A stretch of 64,000 nt of DNA from Bathymodiolus brooksi. Taxonomy: Eukaryota > Mollusca > Bivalvia > Mytilida > Modiolidae. This document shows positions 12,401 through 24,400 of this stretch, piece by piece. The notes under the pieces are model-generated. The model had not been told where the DNA came from and did no database searches. It worked only from the letters and a program-made list of their open reading frames with translations. The stretch spans positions 78,171,095 to 78,235,094 of the forward strand of contig OY804579.1 in the NCBI GenBank assembly GCA_963680875.1, given 5' to 3'. How positions within the stretch are numbered: position 1 is the stretch's first letter; each line of letters begins with the position of its first letter. A program made the translations under genes and the position numbers.

Positions 12401-15400
12401 TTTGGGCACATCGTATCTTCTGTTTTAACATTGTGATAACTTGCATTATCTAACACAACCAAGCTAGGATTTTTCAGAACAGGCATCAATTGATTTTCAA
12501 ACCACCCAAGAAAGACAAAACTATTCATCTCCTGGTGATAGTCACCATCCTTTGATTTGGCCAGAAACACTAAATCGCAGCCGTCAATCAAGCCCTCACT
12601 TCGCGTACCTGCATGCAAAACAATCAAACATTTGCCTTTGCCCGAGGGTATTTTTGGGGCATCAGACCCATCATTCGGAAGCCACATATAATCTGTGCAG
12701 TGATTTTGGTTAACCCATGTTTCATCCAGGTACACGATATCATACCCTGCTTCCCTAAAAGATTTGACCTTTCTCAGATAATTACACCTATAATTGATAA
12801 TAGACACTTGGTCGTACAGAACTCTTCGATTATCACCTATTTTTTTATAAGTATATCCAAGATCAATGAGAGTTAGAGTAAGTTTAGACTTTGATATTTT
12901 AATAGAATCTTTTATTTCCTTATGTATTATTGAGACGGTCGGAGCAATTTTCCGTGAATATAAACCGTGGATTGTTCTTTTAATAACACAATGATCAAAG
13001 TCGTTCACATTTTTAGCTCTTTCGTTGGGTCTATTTGACATACAAGGCCTCTTATCATTCATAATACGGTGCACTGAAGTGTAAGACACACCCAAAGCTT
13101 TAGATGTCCTTTGATATACCCTATCAAATGAGACAATTGGTTTCTTCGTTGCCTTTTCCTTACTAAAAAAGACAAGCAACTTTTTTACAAACTTTTGGCA
13201 TTCCGGAGATAATTCAGACTTTTTACCCATTTTACAAAAAATGCAAAATATAACAATAATTTATGAGAGAAATGCTTGTCAGTTTCGTCTAAAGTACACG
13301 TGGCTGAGAGAAAGATTGTACAGGTAAGACACTTGGCGTACGTATGGCTCTTCTATAAAGTACATCTACCCCCACCCGAAAAATAACAGCAAAATAGGAC
13401 CAAAATGCAAAATTTCATCGGAGTGCAGCCTCAGCCAAAGCAATAAGAAGCATTACAATAACATTTTCAGTTAGCACTCCTAATTCTAAATAAAACTCTC
13501 GTTTATTTTGCTGTTAAAAAATCTATAGTTTAAAAGATATTTGGATTTTTCGTTATTCTAATCAAAAAATTATTACTTTAGGGATAGCTGTCCGTCGGTT
13601 CGTTCGTTCATTCGTTTGTTCGTCCCTTCGGTCATATCAATAAAAACCGGAAAACCAAAATAATAGATAGCAACAGGTACACACACTCAAATAGAGAAAT
13701 TGATAAATATATCTCGAGCTGAATAAAGCGCATTTAAGCGACTTTGCTTTTGATACCCGAATTTTCGTGCTCAAGCGTCGAAATTTGACGTTACCGTATA
13801 AGACACATTATCGTGCGTAACGTCTAAGCGAGCGATTTTCACGCGAATGTTGTGTTTCGGAACGTTGTTGAAAAACGATAGAAATTGTAAATGGAATTTC
13901 AATAACATTCTAAATGTTGAATTTGATTATAAATGGCAAAATTTTACATCGAAATCGGTCTGGTTAATGTTTTAAAATTGTCAGAATAATGGTAAAAGGA
14001 GTATAAACTTTGTGCACAATACATTTAAAACAATATTATCATCTTATTAAATACCTCCTTTTTCATTATTATCCCTGGTTCAATAACTCTGCTTATATTT
14101 GCTTGAAATTTACATTTCCTAAAAAAAATGTAATTGATGTCAGTATTCCTCGGACATAGGTATCCTGAGCCGATTGTTTTGACTCTCAGCCATAGGTATC
14201 ATGAGCCGATTGTCTTGACTCTCAGACATAGGTATCATGAGCCGATTGTTTTGACTCTCAGACATAGGTATCCTGAGCCGATTGTTTTGACTCTCAGACA
14301 TAGGTATCCTGAGCCGATTGTTTTGACTCTCAGACATAGGTATCCTGAGCCGATTGTTTTGACTCTCAGACATAGGTATCCTGAGCCGATTGCTTTGACT
14401 CTCAGACATAGGTATCCTGAGCCGATTGTTTTGACTCTCAGACATAGGTATCCTGAGCCGATTGTTTTGACTCTCAGACATAGGTATCCTGAGCCGATTG
14501 CTTTGACTCTCAGACATAGGTATCCTGAGCCGATTGTTTTGACTATCCTCTTTCGGTCCTTGGTTTAGTTGCTGCCAAAGACTTAATTATTTAGCTTTCC
14601 ATCTTTTGACTATCTGATGAAGGTTATCCAGACGTTCGTCGTACATGCTTAATTAGATATCACGTTCTTCTTAAATCAGAATTTTATTTTATTTTTATTA
14701 ATCTTATTTTGTTTTTAATCAAGTTTCTCTTACACTATTGTAACAACAGCACTGTAATATTACATGTACTATGCATTGTTAACTGAGAACAAATTACTGG
14801 GTACGAATTAAAGGGTATCTAGTTCAATGTAATTTATCGTCTAGCTAAACGAATTAAAATGAAATTATGGAAGATGTAATTATAGACTATATTATCATTA
14901 AATTAATAATTGATGATTCACTTTTTGAAATATCGAAATTATTTCCTCTACCTTCAAATTTCAATACATTTGAACTAACGCATTAAAACCGTGGTATCAT
15001 TCGTAACATACAATTATTGTTTTAAAGATCGGTAGGTAATATTACACGTAAGCCAATTATATATGATGTACTGGATCCTTCCTGGCTGCTTATGATGTCT
15101 TAATGTCTATTCCTATATACCTAATTGAGTGTTAGTTGCTTAATGTGCAGCGTCATACATATTCAGGGCCAGAACACGTGCATGATCACAACATTTCAGT
15201 AAGAAGGGGAGGATTGGGTCCGTACAACTAATTTAAGAATGTCCCTTCGTTTTTCTCTAACGTTTATTCAACCCTGTCACATTTTATTGAAGTGCCGATA
15301 TCGTGCCAAGAATGTGAGAGGATATAGATATGTGAGTTAGGGGTGTCGAATTCTTCGATTTTTCAAATTTGGAATTTGAGTCAGTTCCGACAGAGAGGTA

Positions 15401-18400
15401 TGTTTTATTAAATTATGCAGACATTATTGAAGGATGTGACAACCGAGGCAACTTCCTGCACGTTAAAGACCTCTTATGTAAATTTTAGTTAAAAAGTAGA
15501 CATATTGCTGCTGCTACAAAAGTCTAAATTGATTGTTCCTACTTAACCCTTCTGACTATTTCAGTGCATTCTCAAAAGTCGTGGCATTATAAAACTCATG
15601 TCTATATATACATTTTTATATATTGTTGAACATGTTCTCGTCTTGAGTATGTATGTAATATTTTCCACTAGCTCTCGTAGTGAAAATTTCAAATCGAAGT
15701 CTTTTTCCATAGGCAGAACCAATATGAAACATACTTTTTTAATGTATAAATCAAGATGGAAGATCATTTGTAAAATGCGTTGTGTTGATCTAAGTCCATT
15801 ATCTTGGATGGCAGTGGCCATTTCACATGTCGTTTGAAGTTAAATAATCCCCTCGTCTATGTTAGTTTGTGTGTGTTGTCCTATTATGTGTCTTTACGTT
15901 CTGAGTTCCATGTTGTGATGTCCGTTACGATTTCCGCATGAAAACGATGTTCGGTTCGTCTTTACCTCCAGTTGATTGAGTATGACTCACTCATGTCCCA
16001 CGGTATGTGTGTTTGTTTGCATAGAGTGGTATTCAACATATATTGTGTTGTGTTTTTGCTTTGTTTTTCTTCTTCTTGTGTACCCTATGTTGCCAGTTTC
16101 TCTGTTTTTCTTCTTCTTGTGTACCCTATGTTGCCAGTTTCTCTTGATTGTACAATTGTTATTGTCCCTTTGGTATTCTCTAACGCTTATTTAAAATAGG
16201 TGATTGTGAGGTCTATGATTGTTCTGCCATGCTTGCAATAACAATGATGATGAACAAGTTTGGAACGTTATTTGCTAATCACCCTAAATTTTTTTGAGGG
16301 AGGTATTACTATCTTAAGGATACTGAGTATACAAGATCCAATGATCCAGTAAGAGACATATTCAAATACTTAGTAATTTACTTTCCAAGTTTTTTGGTAA
16401 TGCGCATACCCAATAAAAGGGTTATTCCAGAGACGCATCGTGTGCACTGAATTAGATATCTAAATTTTTATTCGAGGAGAGGTTTTTTGTAGTTTGTAGA
16501 TACATATATATTATTTCTATATTTTTTGTATACTATATGTAAATATTGTCACACATAACATATACTTTTCTCTTATTTTTAATGGTTAAAACTGGGAACA
16601 TAATTGTTCGCGTTCCTAAAGAGTAGACAATTAAAATATTAACAAAGGAAAGAATATAGAAAATAACCTGATCTTAATCATTTATAAAATATAAAACAGA
16701 ACGAAATGTTTTCTTATTCAAATGAATGGGACTGGTTTTTTTCTGCATCTTTTCAGAGGTATGAAATGATTTAGGTAGAAATTAACAGAAATCTGTGTTA
16801 CTAATTGCACTCTGTATGTGTTAACATTCATTGTTATTGGGCGTTTATCATTTCCGTTTTTTCAACTCTATGATCATGATGATCACGTATTTACACACAA
16901 TTTGTCTCACCTTCGGCTGAATTCAAAGTGTCCTTTGGTAATTGTATTTCATTTATTTCATAGAAATTTTTAACATTTAATTATTTTTGTACGTTTAAGG
17001 AAACCTTACATTCAGTGATAATTGAAATGAAATTTGTAATGCAAAATATTTCGTTTCTTAAGGCAATAAAATTGTGTTGTTTTTGTATTCCTAATAAATA
17101 TACAATATTGATAAGATTATTTTATAGTCTTTCGTCCGGCTTCCTTTCTGATGGAGCTTTTAAATCTTCTCTTATTGATATAGAAAAAATGTCTAGAACA
17201 TATTGAGGCTTGTGTTAATTTCGGTAGAAGCTAATAATTCTTGGCTATCCTAATATGATTTATCTGTTAAATGAATCCCGTTCTTAACACGACGTTTACC
17301 ACGTTGTTTTATTCAATCAGAGACCAATCGTTAAACCATCTCTCACTCCAGATCCCGTAGGCTGTGACAAATAGATCAAACTAATTCCTTCTGGCACGCA
17401 AGCGCGTGCAAATGGAGAAATGTGATATGAGTTTAATCATATTTATACACACTATTAAGGCATCCTTGTTGTATGAAACCTAATAACTCCCATCGGTTCA
17501 ATTAAATTACCTTTGAAAATTTAAACCTTGTAAGGCACAATTAATGTAATGATGACAGTGAAAATGTTATACAAAGCCAGAAATCAGAAAGCACCTGCTT
17601 TCAGCTAATTAACTCGATGGGGCATTTCATACCTGTCGGAATCAAGATCGTCTTCTTGGTTCGGAGATGCTTTGAATACAAATAAAAAGGACAAATACGA
17701 GTTTTGAATTACTCTTCCTTTTCTTTTCAAGTCTCAAATTTCAAATATCATCCAGAAGAAAATAATTTAAACATTCTTTAATGATTTCTGCAAGACGTAA
17801 TTCAATTAACACGAAACATTTGATTTAGTTAAAACATCCTTATGCGTGTTTATATTTAACTTTACAGAAATCTCACGGATACGAATTGTCTTGTTCTGCC
17901 CACTTGTAAATGAAAATACTATTTACGCATTGATCTATACATTTTAATATAATGCCTGTTGGTCTTACTCGCGACTGTTTCTTCTTTGTTGCCGCACACC
18001 TTTTATGATAATTATAATAGATATATTAATAATAAAATAAAACGTTATTTATTCAATATTCGTGACCATCTCTTAGTTAGTTCGTTCATCCACCACGCAT
18101 TCGTCTCATTTTTTTGCTTGACAATCTAATATCATGTATGCTTAGACGTTTTATTTTCTTTCAAATACTCTAGTATTTTTCAAATTTAAAAAGAAAAGAG
18201 ACAAAGAATTACGCAGTATTTGTTGTGTTATGTTGAAATGTGGGTAAAAAATAAAAAAACGTAAAACACATTTTCTTCGATATGAAAATGTTTGGTGCTG
18301 CCGTAAAATTCTTTATGCATATATTTGTATTAAAATCTTCAATAAAATGAAAAACTAAAAATAACACACTGTCGAAGTAATTCCAAATCCAATAGAAAAG

Positions 18401-21400
18401 TTGTAAAAAAAGGCAAAATCGATACCTCTAACACACATATACATGAACGTGCACTTCCTGGTTTGGTACAAAAGGTGACTGATTCAAATGAGTTTTTATG
18501 GGCCCAAATCTCCCTCTTAGTGAAATGATAAAACAGATCAAGTATTTCCTGTTAAAACAATTTATGCCAGTGGGAGAGACACTTTAAAGAAGCCTTAACC
18601 AAGTTATAACTCGTAATGCGAATTTATTTCGATTTAAATTATGACCGTAAATAATCACGAGAAAAAGAAATATTAAAAGAATTTCTATGGCAAAACCATA
18701 TCTATGGATTCTTTTACTAAATGTATATAACCTCGTTAGTTTATTCAATCGAACGAATCATTCACATTTTTTATTGATTATCACAATGACACATATAAAG
18801 ACTTAGATCAAGGTTTTACTCTGTCACATATACGTACCAAGTTTTTGATTATCCCTTCGGTATCTTCAAACTTTCTTCACAGACATACAAAATGTATATG
18901 TTACTTGCCTTTATCTTTTGTCCTAAATAAAAGTTAGAGAACACTGAAAGGGAAAATAAAAATAGACAATTCAAAGAGAAAGTGGCAACACTGGGCACAC
19001 AAGACACAGGACGAAACAAAGCAAAAACGTACACCACTATACGCAAAGAAACATAAACAACGTAAATAAGACATGACCTCTCCTATTCATTTTGTAAATC
19101 GTTGACTGGCCTGTAGACAAAATAACTATAGAAAGTACATTTATTATTATGATTTCCTTAAAAAATTAAATCTGCACAATATTATTTTTACTTCTCTATT
19201 TTTCCAGACTCAGGTTATGGACTTCACTCAGAATTTCAGGATGACAGTTTTGCACGACGTAAACAGAGAAGAAATCGCACAACATTTACTCTTCAGCAGG
19301 TAAAGTTATTCTTTGTTATGACAAATAATACTTATTCTGCGAAATATGAATAATATGTAAGTAAGTAACTCTAATTACCAACTTATCAATTTGAATAATA
19401 AGATGCGATTTACTGCATGGACAAACTTTGTTTTTATAATATAACCTGAGATTGCTCCTAAAGACTTTTAAATTATTTGAGTTTTCAATCCTTTGGCTAT
19501 GAACCTGATAAAGGTTATTCCAGAAACCAGTTGTGTCACACTAAATTGAATATCTACATTTTTATGTTGATTGACGTTATCACAAATTTTAAAAATAATT
19601 TCTCTAGTCGCGATGAAAATATCACAATGATAATGATTGGGTTTTTTCGTGTTTTCCGTACGAATAAATTAGTACTTAAATACATTCATTATTTGGACTG
19701 TTTATCTTTTTATTGTATTTATTTAGAGAAAATGGGTTACATTTAAATACTCCTGGAATTTTCAGTTTTAATTATTCTAGATTGATTTTTCTTGTATATG
19801 TCATATTATAAAAGTTCTACATATTTAAGTTATACAATTCTTATGTAGCTTGAAGAACTGGAGAAGGCATTTGCTCAGACACACTATCCAGACGTTTTCA
19901 CACGAGAAGATTTAGCTATGAGAATCAATCTAACAGAAGCAAGAGTTCAGGTAAATATTTCCCGAGACAAAACAGTATTTTAACCCTTAGACAAAGGTAT
20001 TTTTTTATGCTACGATGCAGTAGTGGACTAAACGTGTTGTTTTTTCTATATTGTTGTTATTTATGAATTACTTGGAGCAGAATTTAAAATTACAGTTCGA
20101 CTGTTTTTATTTCATATGCTTAATTACTACCTTGTGTATATTATAAAAATAATTGGTGTGGTTTTTAAATAGTTCATTAATGACAAATGTCACATTGTAG
20201 ACATACCATTAACACACCCGTAGATTATATGCATAATGCAGTCAAATTCTAATTTTAGGTATGGTTTCAAAATCGCAGAGCGAAATGGAGGAAGAGTGAA
20301 AGATTTACTGGTCAACCAAAACAATCAAAATCTGAAGACAGTGACAATGGCAATGAGGAGTCACGTGATACTGCCGTAGAAACGTTAGCAGACGATCAAA
20401 GCGACATTGACCTCGAAAAAGTGACAAGTTCTGAAATTTGTGTTGACATGTGCCAGTCAGATGATGAACATGTCAATGACATATTGACGGAAGAATCAAA
20501 TACCGTAGAAAGTGGGGAACAATTTCCTGAATGTGAGGAAAAAACAAACGAGTTTAAAAAAGAGTCATGTGACACTAATAGAATGAATGACGTTTCTCAG
20601 CAAGTACAGGATGACATTAGATCAGATCATATTTCACCGGAAACACCATTTGTCAGCAATGGCCCTTCGTCTCCCACAAACAGCAGTAAGGACAATGACA
20701 TTAAACTACCAACTACATCAACTCAAGCAAATTCAATCCGGGGACTTAATTTTCTATCTTCATCTCAACACATGTGTCCATCATCGTCTTTATTGATGAA
20801 TATGGCCAACCAATCACAAGAGAATATATTCCTGCAGAAACAGCAACCATTTTTGCAGACATCGTTCATGCAGACTTTGTTGGCGCTGAATAACAATGCT
20901 AGCACACGTCCACCGATGTTCCCACTAATTGAAGGGTATGTTGAATATTTGAGATCTTTCAAAATTGTTTAATTCAGTTTCAAAATTTTTCAGTATGCAA
21001 AATTATGTAAATATAGTATAACTAATCGTAGATTTTGAATATCAAAATAAGACCACGAGTGACCGAAGTACGCACAAGGATTAAACGAGTGGGCGGAACT
21101 TGTTCCGTCCACGAGTTTAATCATTAATGCGTATTCGGTTACGAGTGGTCTTATTTTGATATTCAAAATGTATGATTTAGTTATACTGTTTATTATATAG
21201 ACTTTCAAAATTTCTTATATATTATTTTTTGTATTTGTATATTTCATTCCACGCGTATACATCTACGAGCAATGATACTAAGGGGTTCAGCTGGAAGGAT
21301 CTGCCATCTTGAAAATGTGAAATCCTATATATCATATTTACAACAATGCACAAAAATAATTTAAATGCTTACCTTGAAAACTTATTCTAGTTAAATTTGA

Positions 21401-24400
21401 TCAAAATTGAAGCGTACATGAAGCCAAATAACGTCTAATCTTTACGTTTCAAACTGGAAGTCTTCATATGACGTCATGTTGGTTATGTGACAAACTCGTC
21501 AATAACATTTCGAGGAATTGTTTTCAATTTACAATCGTATGTTTATTCACCATAGCACAACAAGGGACGTAACCACCACACTTATAGTTGTGTAAAAGTA
21601 GTTCCGGGGGAAAAAAACTGATATCTCACATGTGAGATACCGGAATTTATTTCACGGATAAATCCACATAAATCACACCTATCTATATAATAAATATTCA
21701 TATTGTATTTTTTGGGACGTCAAGATGGAGATATTTAATGCCCAACAGAAACGAACATTTTCGGACTCCCTAGTCTTGCGCTCACAAAACTTTCGAGTAC
21801 GATTAAATTTGTTCATTCAGAATGCTGTATTGGTTGGATATGACGTCATGATTGTATGTTTGTCCTGTACAGGTACAAAAAGCGTATTCAAAATGCTATG
21901 ACCGCAAGAAATGGTCTCATTATGGGGTTTATACAGGAGTTTTTCAAGTATTTTGGTAATTTAATTCGTATTATCTTATTATGTGCATGTAGCGCTGTTG
22001 CTTTGCAACCTGATTGTATCTTTTAGTTAGATATCTCTTCTACTTGGGAAGCATAGGTTCATCTGATGATGATAGTGTTTTCATTAAGCTTAAAGACACA
22101 TTATTACAAGTTATAAAAACTACATCACTATAGCTTCAAGTCAGTAAAGCACGAAGAAGCATTTCATTTAATTAATATTTATTTTATGCAAATTTACTTT
22201 TTGATACTCAAGATAGTCTGTTCTGCATTTCTTCCTTAAATATTTTCATTTAGAGATTTTCTTTGATTCCAAAAGAAAATCGTTGTTTGAAACATTAGTA
22301 AGAATCTTTGTACTTTATTGATTGTAATCACTACATCTTAGGAAATAAATATCGACAAAAACACGAGACATTAATCCAATTAATATTTGTTTAGCATTTG
22401 TTGAAGATAACACTTTTCATTAGCAACATAAGCTATCAAATTCAAAACAATGAAGATTATTGTTATATTGAGTCCTTACACGACAAGATACCATATTTAT
22501 AGTATGTTTTTTTTTCTTCTTCAGAAATCAGTACAAGAATTATCTAGAAAACTACTTTGCACCACGACATTTTCTTCCAAGCATGACTCATCCAGCATTC
22601 AAAGGTGAGCATAAAAGAGGTTTTTATTTCCCATTTTAATATTCACAATTTATTTGTGTTTGTAATTAATTACGATTTACATATTCAAACATGAAATCGG
22701 ATTATTCAGAAATCAGATAAAGAATTTATGGTTTTGAAGGCTAAATTTGAGCAATAAAATGCACAGAGTAGGTTATAACTGATGTATGACTAAGGTTGGT
22801 AATTAGACGAATCTAGAGTTCACGACATAGAATCTAAGTAAATTATAAAACGGAGTAAAATTAAATTAAAATATGATATCAATTAAATATATAGACAAGA
22901 CAATATAAATTCCTCCAAAAAAGGTAGTAAGACATGTGTTTACGAATAACGTGCTTTCGAGTAAGATGTGGTGAAGTCCTTGTATAGTTTTACTTTTAAG
23001 GAACTCGGAAACAACGTCTTAAATAGTTGCACAGAATAATTACTGATAACAACAAGTGTGTTTTTCATCCTGTTTCAAAATATATAAAAACGCATTTACG
23101 CTAATAATCGCTAGTATGTGTGAAAAAGAAGAGAAGATACTATGTAAATCAGAAATGTTATAGATATCCTTTCAAATCTTTACAAATTATTGCAACTTTC
23201 AGTTCCATTTCAACTTAGATACAACGACGTCGCATTAGGCAATTGTTGAAAAAACTGTACGCTACTGATATCGATACCTTGCGGCATGGTGATACTGCTT
23301 GCAATAAGATCAACATAATCTATACTGGTGTCCAACACGATTTCCATAGCAGATGATGTTCGTGTCGTTTATCAGTAACACGACGGGTGCCATATGTGGA
23401 GCAGGAACTTCTAATCCTTCCGGAGCACATTAGCTCACCTAGTTTTCAGTGGGGTTCGTGTTGCTCGATCAATAGTTTTCTGTGTAATGTTTTATAGATC
23501 ATTGTCCTTTTGTCCTTCTTCGTTTGGTCATTGTGTTGTCTGTTCTTCTTCGACTTACGGCTTCTGATTACCCCTTTGGTATCATCAAACTTTTCTGTAC
23601 AAAACAGTGTATTAGTATATATATATTGTAGTCGTGGTTAATACACACTCGTAAAGAACAAACCGCATCGGTGGCGTAATGGTTAGCGTGCTCGCCTCTA
23701 GTGTGGTAGATCGTGGATTCGAGTCCCGGTCGGGTCATATCAATTACTATAAAATTGGTATTTGTTACTTCTCTAAGCATGCAGTATTAAGGAGAAAGAG
23801 CAGAGACTGGTTGGCTCGGAATCAGAATAATGTGTCCGAGTGGAGCGATATGTCTACCCGTGGACTGTTGTTTCAGTGAGCTATCACTATAAAAATCCAA
23901 CTCAGCGAGTTTGTCTAGTACAAAGCGGAACTCATCATCATCTCATTGAAAATTAATTTGTTCTTGTCATGATATAGCTGAAAAATTGATGAATTGGCGT
24001 TAAACAACAATCACTCACTCATTCGTAATGAACTACATACTAACCACTGTTCCAATATGGCCAACTTGTTTGAACCCAATGAGAATTAAATATTTTTCCA
24101 TATCGGATTTTTATGCATGAACGTCTTCAAACATGATTTGAGTTTCTGTTTCCCATGCTTACTTTGTGACTTTTCTCACATTATTAGAGAAGGTGATACT
24201 AAGCTTACGAGAGTGCTAGTTTCAGTTCTTGATTAACGAGAGTGTCTAGTTTCAGTCCTTGATTAACTTCGAGTCTTTTTAACCCTCATTTGTTATCGTT
24301 GTTGTATTGTCAAAAAAAAACAGCTTTGCACTAAAAAAATCTAAAAATACCAAATAGGTAATCAGAAGTCGTAAATCGAAGATGGACAGATAATACAATG

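Larger units (their letters stand above)
10810..13581 (-). mobile_element. IS630/Tc1/mariner-superfamily DNA transposon with 111-bp TIRs
   Basis: Bounded by inverted repeats of 111 bp (10810-10920 and 13471-13581) that begin CTAAAGTAATAAT and align without gaps at about 81% identity (90 of 111 by eye). They enclose one transposase ORF on the minus strand. The left end is preceded by TA, but the right flank reads GGATAG, so an intact TA duplication is not visible. The element is about 2.8 kb, inside DRGX intron 1. The transposase is broken, so the copy is non-autonomous now. Confidence 0.88.

Noticed and set aside
12613..12876. 87-codon plus-strand open frame
   Set aside because: Antisense shadow of the transposase ORF on the minus strand.
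14134..14568. Repetitive open frames of 144 and 125 codons
   Set aside because: Same explanation: a 36-bp array without stop codons. No splice sites or recognisable protein context.
23663..23740. Functional tRNA gene
   Set aside because: A and B boxes are present but the acceptor ends do not pair. A second copy with the same non-tRNA body lies inverted at 24789-25146, which marks a SINE.
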